64,000 nucleotides of DNA from positions 110,897,842-110,961,841 of the forward strand of contig OZ022500.1 in NCBI GenBank assembly GCA_963989385.1. The letters run 5' to 3'. The number at the start of each line of letters is the position of its first letter. The stretch's first letter is position 1. This stretch comes from Ctena decussata (Eukaryota; Mollusca; Bivalvia; Lucinida; Lucinidae). This document shows, piece by piece, positions 1 through 12,400 of the stretch. A model generated the notes under the pieces. It was given only the letters and a program-made list of their open reading frames with translations, was not told the origin of the DNA and did not search any database. A program made the position numbers and the translations under genes.

Positions 1-425
1 TATAAACTCAAAATAACCTCCATGTTTTAGTAGAATTTCCTTCAAACTAAAGCCTTTCAAATTAACTGTTTTCCGATTTTGCATGATAAATTCAGTGACA
101 CTGAACTGGCCATCTTTCTCTAGTGTCCACAGCCTCTGCTCAACATCATTATGTGCAAAACTACAAGCCTCCTCTCCATACTGACAGAAAACTGGGTTCT
201 TATATGTTATACAGCGGCACAGTAAGTAATTGCCCGGAAATTCTCGATGATTCTTCCTCTCTCTGACATGGACCCATGGGGCTCCTGGAGCTCGGAGCCT
301 CATGGCAAGCATATTCTCCTCACATTTATGAGTTGCAGGATTGTACTCATATAAACCTGGGAGGGGTGTGCGCATACAGAGCTGGCATACCATCTTGAAA
401 TCATGTGAAGCAGCGAGAGGATTTT
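1..425 (-). CDS. ZC3H7: ZC3H7 exon: second CCCH module (continues past window edge)
   Basis: At least 425 nt, phase 1 in; no donor is visible before position 1. It encodes NPLAASHDFKMVCQLC, HKC, then the finger CITYKNPVFCQYGEEACSFAH (C-x8-C-x6-C-x3-H), LWTLEKDGQFSVTEF, and KEILLKHGGYFEF running off the edge. The NPLAA-H-[DE]-FK start matches the beginning of the zinc-finger domain of human ZC3H7B. The acceptor is the atag ending at 426. A cag four bases upstream (430) is also a possible acceptor but would shift the frame into an early stop. Confidence 0.88.
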
Positions 426-3400
426 CTATCTGTAATAAAAGCAAAAGGTCAACAATTAGGCCCACATATAGCCTTGGCCAGTGATGAAACCAGCCCTGGG
501 CCCAGTTGTTCAAAACAATTGTTAGTTAATGTTCCGTTAAAATTTCAGATGTTAATATCTCAAAAACGGCAACATTTTTTGTTGCATTGCAAAAGCTACT
601 CACATTGTTTTCAACAAAAAATATCAATGTATTTAGTCATATAGTTATAAAACACTTAACAAGTTGACTTCTTAAAGCGCTTGGTAGGCTAACTATGCTT
701 TGAACAACTGGACCCAGGTCAGTGCCAATGCCCAATGGAACCAATCTTAACATAAAACTTTAATACAACTGTCAGCAGATGAACAGACGGAAAGACAGAC
801 TGACAGTAGATATCCATCCCAGTAGAAGACTCAGTTATGAAAACAATGGTATCTCTTGAACCAGCAGATGTATTTTCACCAAGCTTGCAAAGGCACATTT
901 TTTGGTCGGGCCAAAGACTAATTTGGGTTTTGGTAAACTTGATCCCATTTCAAGGTCACAAGAGGATTTTCCTTAAACTAGAAAATTGTGTCTGTAAGAC
1001 AATAATGATGCCCCCGTGCAGCGCCTGTCACATGACCTGTATATCCATAAAGCACCTACAAAGAATCCATTGAAAACATACCCTACCATGTACATTGTGT
1101 AAAACATTGCCCAAAATGACTATGTTAAAAAGGCTGTGATTCTGTCAAAATTAATTCTAGATCTATCAAAATGCCTCATGCATATCTTCAAATATGTCCA
1201 CAATATGTAGACAAGTTTGAAAAAGATCCATTGAAAACTGTGGAGAAAGCTGATAACAAAAACTCCATACCCTACAATGCAAAAATTTCCCTAGAATGAC
1301 TAAGTTCAAAAGGCCTTAATTCTTAACTCTAGGTCCAACAAAAACCCACATGCACATGTTCAATACATTCACAGCATGTATGCAAGGTTTGAAAAAGATC
1401 CATTGAAAACTGTGAGAGGGGTTGATTACACAAACTCTATACCCTACAATGCAAAAAATTGCCTAAAATGACTAAGTTCGAAAGACCGTAATTCTGTCAA
1501 AATTAATTATAGGTCCAACAAAAATCCATATGCACATCTTCAATATGTTCCTAACATGTATGCAAAGTTTGAAAAGGATCCATTGAAAACTGTGGGAGTA
1601 GTTGATTACACAAACTCTATACCTACAATACAAAAATTTGCCTAAAATGACTAAGTTCAAAAGGCTGTAATTCTGTCAAAATTAATTTTAGCTCCATCAA
1701 AACTCCACATGCACATCTTCAGCATGTCCACAACATGTATGCAAAGTTTGAAAAAGATCCATTGAAAACTGTGGGAGGAGTTGATTACACAAACTCTTTA
1801 CCATAAAGCGTGAGGAACAGACAGACGGATGGACAGACAGACAGACAGACAGACAGACACATCTTTATGCCCCCTGACTATCGTCACGGGGGCATAAAAA
1901 AATAAAGATACCTTTTGAACCAGTAGATAGACTTTCAACCAAAAATGGATGGATATACTGTTGGACCAAGTCAAAGACGTGCTTCAATTTTTGGTGACCT
2001 TCATCTCATTTTTAAGCTCATAGAAGACTTTAATATTTCCTTAGGTCAGCAATTTAACAACATTTACAGAAAATGACACTGTTGGGAAAGGGTATGTGGT
2101 AGAACAGCTGTTTCTATTAAAACATTTCCAATTCATATAACATTTACTTAATAATTTATGTAAAAATACAAGCTAGGCTATACAAATGAGCCGCGACACG
2201 ACAAAACCAACAAAAAGGTTGTGCGCCCAGCGCAGACTCAGATCAGCCTGGGCATCGGCCCAGTCTGATCAGCGTCTTCTCTGTCCGCATGGAGGTAGCT
2301 TAGACCCTTAGCTACACTTTGAACACTTTACGAAGAGTCTGGTCAAACTGGGCGGATGCCCAGGCTGATCTGAGTCTGCGCTGGGCGCACGACCACATTG
2401 TTGGTTTTCTTGTGTCGCGGCTCAAATCTCTAATAAAACAGACCTTTGTCATTTGTTCTGCAACTTCAATTTCTGTTGACTGGAAAACTGCTGGTGCTTG
2501 TCTACTCCACTGACTGTTGATATGACTCTGCAGCTGAGGAGGAGGTTGAGAAAATGGATCTGAAAATAAGCTGACTTAGAGATTAAGGTGCTTGGATACA
2601 TCTCCACAGAGGATCACTTTAATCTGGAACTATCTATCTCAAGTCCCACACTGAGCTACTCTCAGACAGAAGAATTTGCTCCGGAGGAAAAGTTTATTTT
2701 TAAAGAAACCCCAACCAAAGATGGGGTTCACCAGTCAGGGTCTGTTTAAGTTTTCCCCCTCGTACAAATTGATGCCAAACAATGGGGTGTATACAGAGGC
2801 CTTAACACTCCAACATCCATATACATGAGCATTTATTTATTTTATAGCTGCAATATATATCAGTCCCTTAACATACCAGAATATAATAAGTGCAGTATTC
2901 TTTTAACTAATATCGAACAGCAAGATACTGCAAGTCATTCAAATTTGGCAGGAACTTGAATTTTGGGACGATAGTAAGCTGCCATCTTTATGTAGAGCTA
3001 ATCTCAAAAGAATTTAGAGAAGTAACTTCCAGATAGTTGACACCAGATTGTTACCACAATCATTACAATTATTAACACACTGCTGTACAAATGTACTCAC
3101 TTGTAGAGAATCCTTCTGTTGGCGGGGGATAGGTATTAGGGAAGCCTCCATATCCTGGACCAACACCAAGAAGACTAGGACTCTGGTAAGGAACCATTCT
3201 AAAAGGCAGGAAAAAAACAAGCCAATTGCCTAAACTGCAAAAACAGCAAGGCAAAGCTGAGCTGCAACACTTGAAAGATTCCTTACATTGCTTATGATGA
3301 ATTGATAAAATTCAAGAGACGCAACTCTGCAATTTTCAGTTTGCCTCCCTTCTCAAAGGGGATAAGTCTTAAAGGAAAGAATTTGCTCCTCTAGGAGCAA

Positions 3401-6400
3401 ATTCTTTCCTTTAAGAGTAGACCCCCTTTTGTAGGGCTTCTTCCTCTGTCAAGAAGAGATGAAAAATGTTCCCATTGTAAAACTGGCAGAAAAAAACATG
3501 TAGGTGTATCCATTTACTGAAATATTACTGCAAAAACATGTAGGTGTATCCATTTACTGAAATATTACTGCAAAAAGCCATCATTCAAACCCATAAGTGA
3601 CTCTGTGCAGTCTCCAGCTAAAGTCTTCATTTTGCACTTTTAGATTTTTCAGGATCCTTACATGTTGTGTGCGGACAGCAAAGGATCTGACTTGACTGCA
3701 TGGATGCTGAGGTTAGTTGGTATCTGTTTGCATATGCATAAAGCATGTTTTTTTGTTGTTTTTTTACGTGTTGCATCCCAATATATGTAGCAGCCTTCTG
3801 CAATGCAGTAAATTGTAGGGCATTATTCTAGTATGCAGAAAACTTTTTCTCAAAACATATTAACCAATTGAAAGAACTGCATGTATGATTGTCAGTTTTG
3901 ATCTGATCAGTGCCATGTGTCATATGCTACCTATCAACCCGCGGTCAAGCTGATCTGGAATAAGCAAATCTGTAATATTTCATTAATATGCAGGGACTCA
4001 TTTTTAGGTTAAGAAGTAGTAATGTACCATTTTGATACTAATGCATAACTTTATTGTGGATACTGTGTACATAAAATGCAGGAGTTACAGAGAAACATGT
4101 TGCTTAAACCAATTGCTATTATTATCCTTAGGGTACAGGCTGATTTTACACAATCCAGGAATGTATCAAACCTAGCTGGCAGAATAAAATACTATGTAGA
4201 CTCTGGACAACCTGCTCCTTTTGGAACAGTATGATCTTTACATTATACTAGAAAGATGGGTATTTTCTCACCTATTTTCATCGTAATACTGTGCATTTGG
4301 GTTTAACTGAGGTGTTGGCAGTAGTGGTGAATTTAGTGAACCAGACTGTTTATAATTAGACTGGGACACTGGTTTGTTCTGTTTATTTTGTTTGCTCTGG
4401 GTATTAGTAATAGAACCAGTCTCTAACATCTGTGCCTTCTTTCTGTTTTTACCCCCAGTGTAGTTCAGCCCAGGTATATACTGCTGTTTGGCCTTCAATT
4501 TATCAAACACCTCAGATGAATCTGAAAATAATACTTTTATAGTTTATATACTTACATAACAATATACAAACACTCTTCATTTTTAAACCTTATTGTTGAA
4601 TAGCAAGTAAATTATCATATTAAGTCCCCTGAATGACTAGTACAACATATCCCATTACCATGTTATTCATTACCAAACCAGTTTGGATATTATTTTATAA
4701 ATAATGGTACTATTTAATAATGGCAATAAACAAGTTTAATATGCCATATGCGTTCTTATAACTTCTACGTCACAATGTATGTTGTTGCTGAGAAATAGCA
4801 AACAATTACCATAGAATTACTCTCAAAACCCCACCTTATCTGGAGCTCTGATTAACTCACCTATTTTACTCATTCTACATTTATTTATGAAGTCCTCTAT
4901 GCTGAACTTCCCTTCCCGATCCATGGACCATAGTTTAGCTTCAGCCTGATTATGAGCAAAAGTACACTTTTCTTCCCCAACTTTGCACGGCTGATCCTGG
5001 GAAAACTGTGAACATATCTTATAAGCGCCATAATGATTAGCTTTAGATGGTGGTCGCAGACGAATCTTTATCCAATTCAAACCCTGTGGTATTTTCTTGT
5101 TTATAATCAGAACATTTTTAGTACAATTATGACGTGTGTCAACATATCTATAGCCTTTTCTTCCTTCGCCAATTTTGGCAAAACAACTACGGCACGCTAA
5201 TTTAAAGTCAAATTCATCTTGAAGAGGGAAGTATATTTCCGGCAAATTTTCCAAGTTAGATGAACTTGATGATTTCACTGTCTTGGTAGGGCTCTGTGAA
5301 GCTCGGGAACTATGTCTTGATGAAGCACTGGACTCCGAACCATCAAAATCATCTACAAATAATTGATAGTATGTACACATTACTTGTACGATACAAGTGA
5401 ACAGTGAAAACTGAAGTATGGATGGACGGACGATCTACAATACTTTAAGGTCAATGGCTACACTTTCAGGGGAAGCAAGTCTGCCACTTTCAGTTTTGCC
5501 TCCCTTCACAATGAGGTCAACTCTTACAGGAAAGAATTGCTCTTATAGGAGCAAATTCTTTCTATAAGAATAGAGCTGATATTGGAATGGCTATGTCCTC
5601 CTGGGAAGTAAACAGAAAATTACAGAAGTCAATTCCCTTAGTAAAAATGGTGAAAAACCATGAAGGTGTACATGTACCAATACACCTTAAACAGTGTTTC
5701 AGTTACTCTGGCTTATGAGAAAATTGGAAGATAAGGAGGATAATGAAAGGATCTACAGGAAAGCAAAGCAAGGGACCTGAGAAAGGCTAGACCAACTTCT
5801 GAACAACCAGTCCAGGCCCCGAGGTTATAAAACTTTTTTCGTGCTCAACTCAGCTGAGCATAGAATTTTCTCTGCTGATAAATATGAAAATGCCAACTAA
5901 TGTTGGCATTTTCATATTCATAAGCAGAGAAAAATTTCATACTCAGCTAAACTGGGCAAGAAAACAACTGTACTTATCAAAAATTTGGTATCTATTAGCA
6001 GGTAAAATTTCATGCTCAACTCAGCTGAGCACGAAAAAAGTTTTATAACCTCGGGGCCAGATGGTTTACTTATTCAATAGTTCCTAAACCATGCCTCCTT
6101 TACACAGGTGTGCATCCCTCAATCAACTGATAGGTAAAATCATGGACTTATAGTGGGACATTCAACAAGTGCGAATTTGTTTGTGGGACTATGTCACGTG
6201 CTAAGATGTTGTTGCATTTACTAGTTATACACTATCAGGTGACTTGAGTGACATTCTGGGTGTGGCTTGGAACTATCAATAGCCAGCATTACTAGACAGA
6301 ATTTGCTAATTTGTTTAACGTGGCTTATCAGTAGCCATCAAATCAGCACAGATCCAGGAAAAGGGTTTGTTTTGACAATGATCATTTTTTTTATTTTTTT

Positions 6401-9400
6401 TTATCCATTAGAAAACATAAGCCCCTCATCTGAACTGGCAAGGGTGCCACTCATACGCCACTTCAAAATTCCTTGACATTTTTCTTACCTTCCCTGACTT
6501 TCCGTACCCTTTAATGGATTCAGAAGTTGATTTTACTCGTTACTTAACACTGCTAAAGGCACACCTAAAAAGTCAGGCATACTCTTGAAGGTACGAATCT
6601 GCTCAGATTCTTTCCTTTAAGAGGAGACCCCAATGAGGATAGAGATAAATACATCTATGCATGGCTTATCTTTCCTGTGAAAGTATATCCTTGTTGAGCA
6701 GAATATGTATACTTTCTGAAGATTGCCAGAGCCATTAATTATCAAATTCCCTGACTTTTCAAGTCCTTCCTAAATTCCCCTAGGCAATCAAAAAATTCCC
6801 CGAATTTTCCTTGACTGGCAAACAAGAATTCTGCAGAATGCTATGTCGCACCTGCACTCTACAAATTTTAACACCAGGGTTGAGGTAAATGTGAACGGAC
6901 TGACGGATGGACGGACTGACGGAGGGAATGACGGACAGAAAACCAGACACCTATATCGCACCTTGCTAAAGCAGGTGCGACAAAAATCATTTTCCCATAT
7001 GTTTTTCTCTGACTGAGGCAACCCTGGAAGTAGTGGTTCTACAGACAGGACATACATTTTTACAGAAAATCCTAGCAAAGTCTAAACCTGTGCTTATCTG
7101 ACACTCTGAATAACCTTTTCTCTTTATTTCTCTCAAGAAAATCCAATTATACACATTAATTTGTTTCTGCTCTTAAAGTGGATTAGGTCACTATGAAAGC
7201 AATGAAGCATACTCAAGTGCAATGTAAATGTACTGCTATAGATTCGCTATGTAGTTTCTATCCACAAACTTACCATTTCTTCCCTGCCCATCGCCTGCAA
7301 ATGAATCAAGTCCCATACGGCTACTTGATGATGACACACTTTCAGTACCACTGACCTGGAAAAGAAGTTTACGAATGGAAAAAAAATCTCAGTTTACGTT
7401 CATTAACCAATATGGTTAAGGGCAGTAAATATTCTGCAAAAGGAGACAATCAGATTGCCTCCCTTTGCAAAATATTTAATGCCCTGAACCATATTGGTTC
7501 TCTCCCTTTACAGTTTTGTCTTTTGCAGAGAGATAATGCCTTTCAAACAGAAAAACAACAACATATTTATTTTCCTTATACTTTTTCTTAATACAGGGGG
7601 ATAAGCCAGTACTGTCATCCATTTTTCAGCTTGTTGAAAGCCAATCTGTCCTGCCTCTGACGTTGCTTGCCCTGCACAAAACTGCTATGCATATAACGAA
7701 TTATTGCATAAGTATATGCGTCATAGGCTATTTAACAAGCATGTTGTAACAAACACAGAACCATATATTAAGAGGCATATTTTAAGAAACAATGAACCAT
7801 ATATTAACGAGGCAATTCATGTGCTAATAATGACCTGATTTGCGGCTTTTTGTATTCAAGTTTCAGGGCTATACTCCATCAGTATAGAAGCAAGCGGGCA
7901 GCTTGCAGTTGGAGCCATGGCTAAAAGACTGGTACACAAGAGTTAAACAGATTTAAATATTATGACAACTGAAAAGCAGGCGGCATCGAAGTGAAAAATT
8001 TAGTGAACATGACTGTGACTTGTGAACTGCTGCTAAAAATTTGACAAAAATTCATGACGGCTGGCCATGGCCTGAGATGAGAATTTTCATAGAAATGCAT
8101 AGTGCATGTAGATACCGACTAGGAAATGGATATAAGGACGAAAAATAGTGCCTAAACATCTTCATTATTTTTGTGGCATAGTGGTTGAATTCATGCAATA
8201 AAAACGGTCAAACACATTTTTCAAGGAATTAGCATTTGCCAGGTCCCGAGAGAGCTGTTGAAAGCAGCGCCCTCAAGACCTGGCAAATGTTAATGCATGA
8301 ACAAGAGGGCCATGATGGCCCTGGATCGCTCACCTGAATATCCTGTGAACTTAACCTCAGAGACAGCCATATGACTGACAGAGTTTCACAAAGATTAAAT
8401 GGAAATTGAACCCTTTATTGTGTACCTAAGGTTTTTATAAGATTTAACCAGTGCTCCAGATAGCGTCCGTATCTCCGTATAATACGGATAATTTTAGGCC
8501 GATACGGAGCTATTGGAAATTTTATCGGTACCCAGTGCGGACGCTTTCAAGCCGTTACGGATCATTCTTTCCGGTAATCCGTACCACCTGGTTGAGTTCT
8601 CATAGACGCTTGCATTATAATATCATCAAGTAGACTGAATTTCCTTATGCGTCGCACTCACCGAGAAGCTGACTGATTCTAAATATTTCTTTCTGAATTT
8701 GTGTTTCTAATGCGTGGAAAATAGATGGACTGTAAACCAGTCGCTTCAAACTGAAAGTAGGAAAGCATGGCTTCGTGCTCTCAACAGGACAAGCAGGTCT
8801 CTATTCTGCGGGTTTTTTGGGCCTATTGACAAATCAACCGAAAATTGTAGATGTGTCTATGAGATAATAAATGCTATTATCTCAGGTGCGGTTATGCCTG
8901 CATGTAGAAAAGGAAAAAACATTCTGGCAGGTAGAAAATTGCAGTTCAAATCCAAATGTGATTCGCATGAACCCAATTACATGTACTTGCAGAGAATTTT
9001 CTTCATACAAGTGTCTCTTGACTCCGCCTACCCCTAGTGAAGACTCCCTGGCAACATCAACTACAATTTGTAAATCAGTTTCATTTTGATATTTACATTT
9101 TGTGAAGCAGTCAGAAGGAGCTTTCAGAAGGTTGAGTCATGATAGAACTGTTTAATTAATCAGATTTTGATATGGCGTTTTTGGGAATATGAAAGAGTAT
9201 ATTTCCACACAGTGAAAGCAGAAGTAGTAGTTTACGAGGCAAAGTCACACCTAGGGAGTACCACTGAAATACTGTTAAAATTAAATGTGTTTTCATGTTA
9301 CATCTGTCGGTTCAGTGCAAATACTGAAGCAGAATCGTGGATACTGATCCAAGAAAATCTTGACCAGTACGGTACTGATAGAAAAAAAAATTATCTGGAG

Positions 9401-12400
9401 CACTGTTTAACCTAATGACCTAGATTTTGACCCTACATGACCCAGTTCCAAACCTGGTCTAGATTTCTTGGATATGAACATTCTGGTAAAGTTATCAAAA
9501 CTGTGCCTTCTAGAGTGTACACAATGTTTTTCTAAGGTTTAACCTAGTGACCTACTTTTTGACCCAACATGACCAAGTTGCACCCTTGGTCCAGATTCGT
9601 TGGAGACAAACATTCTGGCAAAGTCTCAAGAAGATTAGAACAAAACTGTGTCCTCAAAAGCGTTCACACTGTTTTTCTAAGAACTGACCTAGTGACCTAG
9701 TTTTTGACCTGACATGGCCCAGTTTCAAATCTGGTATAAATTTCATGAAAGTAAACATTCTGACAATGTTTCACGTAGATAGGATCATAACTGTGCCCTC
9801 TAGAGTGTACATGAGGTTTTTCTAATATTTGACCTAGTGACCTAGTTTTTGACCCCACAAGACTCAGATTCAAATTTGGCCTAGATTTTATATAAATAAA
9901 CATTCTGACAAACTTTCATGAAGATTGGATCATAACTGTGCCCTCTAGAGTGTGCACAAGGTTTTTCTAAGATTTGACCCAGTGACCTAGTTTTTGACCC
10001 CACATGACCCAGTTTCGAAGATGGTCTAGATTTCATTAAGATAAACATTCTGACAAAGTTTCATGATGATTGGATCATAACTGTGCCCTCTGTGCCATTC
10101 TAAGATTTATTTCTATTTTTAGCTCTGGCGGCCATTTTGTTCAGCGGAGCGGAACCGTCTGAGCAATTTTTGGTCAGAGCCATGAGTAAAACATTTCTGT
10201 GAAATTTTTTTGAAATCGAGCCATTGGCTTTAGAAACGATGATGTTTAAAGCTTTTTTCTATTTTTAGCTCTGGTGGCCATATTGTTCAGCGGGGCAGAA
10301 CCGTTTGAGCAATTTTGGTAGAGGGTCTCTTAAGGAACATTTCTGTGAAATTATTTCAAAATCGGCCCTGCAGTTTTGGAGGAGAAGTCGTTTAAAGGTT
10401 TTTCTATTTTTAGCTCTGGCGGCCATATTGTTCAGCGGAGCGGAACCATTTGAGCAATTTTGGTAGAGAGTCAAAATAGGCACAGCAGTTTTGGAGGAGA
10501 AGTCCTTTAAAGGTTTTTCTATTTTTAGCTCTGGCAGCCATATTGTTCAGCGGAGCGGAACCGTTTGAGCAATTTTGGTAGGGGGTGTCTCAAAGAACAT
10601 TTCTGTGAAATTATTTTAAAATCGGCCCAGCAGTTTTGGAGGAGAAGTCGTTTAAAGGTTTTTCTATTTTTAGCTCTGGCGGCCATATTGTTCAGCGGAG
10701 CGGAACCGTTTGAGCAATTTTGGTAGAGGGTCTCCTAAGGAACATTTCTGTGAAATTATTTCAAAATCTGCCCAGCGGTTTTGGAGGAGAAGTTGTTTAA
10801 AGGTTTTTCTATTTTTAGCTCTGGCGGCCATATTGTTCAGCGGAGCAGAACCGTTTGAGCAATTTTAGTAGAGGGTCTCCTAAGAAACATTTCTGTGAAA
10901 TTATTTCAAAATCGGCCCTGCAGTTTTGGAGGAGAAGTCGTTTAAAGGTTTTTCTATTTTTAGCTCTGGCGGCCATATTGTTCAGCGGAGCGGAACCATT
11001 TGAGCAATTTTGGTAGAGAGTCCCCCAAGGAACATTTCTGTGAAATTATTTTGAAATCCGGCTAGCAGTTTTGGAGAAGAAGTTGTTTAAAGCAAAAGTT
11101 GACGCCGGACGCACGACCGGACGACGGACGACGGACGACGGACAAAGACCGATCACAATACCTCACCTTGAGCACTTCGTGCTCAGGTGAGCTAAAAACC
11201 ATGTTTGATCCCTAAATTGCTGTGGTTTCAGTTTTAATGTTTACGGCATATTTGTGCATACTTCCGTCATAAATCACTGTTTGCTGTACAAGGAAATGAA
11301 GAATTCTAGTTCAACAGAAAATAATACTGAGCTTGAGTGCCAGAAAATCATTTTTTTTACCCATCAGGGTAAGTTTCATACTGCTGATGGCTGAATGGTG
11401 AACAGTGCTGATTCAAATCAGACAATCTCGTAGCAGTCTGTCCCCAAGGATATAAAACTGTTTTCATGCTCAAGTTAGCTGAGCATGAAATTTTACCTGC
11501 TAATAAATAGAAAATTACTGAGAAGTACAGTGGTTTTCTTGCTCAGTTTATTTGTGTATGAACTTTTGTCTGCTTATGAATATGAAAATGCCAACATTAG
11601 TTGGCATTTTCATATTTATCAGCAGAGAAAATTTCATGCTCAGCCGAGTTGAGCACGAAAAAAGTTTTATAACCTTGAGGCCTGCTCTAGGTCTCAACTG
11701 TCTACTCTGTCTTCTTTCCCACCTGATGAAACAACTTTGTTTGCCTAAGCACCTCAGATAGCTTTATTTGAGCTGCAACACTGCCAAACCAACTAAGTGA
11801 CATATAAGCTCAGCAAAGACTCAGATCAGCCTGGGCATCCACCCAGTCTGATCAGTCTTTGCTGTGTGCTTAAGTCTAAGCTACCTCCATGCGGACAGCA
11901 AGACTCTGACCAGACTCAGTGGGTGCCCAAGCTGATCTAAGTCTTCACTGGTCGCACATGTCACTTTGTTGGCTTGTTGTGTCACGGCTCATTTGAGTAT
12001 GGAAGCTTACCCTTTTCCCAATGGGTGACCTAAAAGGTTGTCTCCCTTCAGTTGTGTCACCACTATTGTCAGTATCATGAGGAAAGGTCCAGGCAATTTC
12101 TTCCTCTGTGACAACATCAGGATGTACCAGGTGAAGGACATCCGACATCCTTATCGCTTGCTTGGAATCTCCCAGAGTCAGCTTTTCACTTCTAACCCCT
12201 GAAGAAAGAATCCCATTCAGAATTTATTGTACCTGTACAAAAGTCTTTTGCTAACAGGATGTCTAAAGCTGTAAGTTGCCACTTTAACATTTCTGGATAC
12301 AATCTTGTTTTTTGCCTCTACCATTATACAAACGATTCTTTATCCCACTATTTGTTCAAATAGAACAGATCAGGCCACTGTTGTTCAAAACCTTGTCCTT

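Noticed and set aside
430..440. Upstream cag (position 430) as acceptor for the exon at 1-425
   Set aside because: It would put the exon out of frame with the preceding phase-1 exon and give an early stop; the atag at 426 fits.
10118..11090. Regular ~144-bp repeats as a CRISPR-like array
   Set aside because: Units are contiguous direct repeats without spacers, in animal DNA, ending in a transposon terminus.
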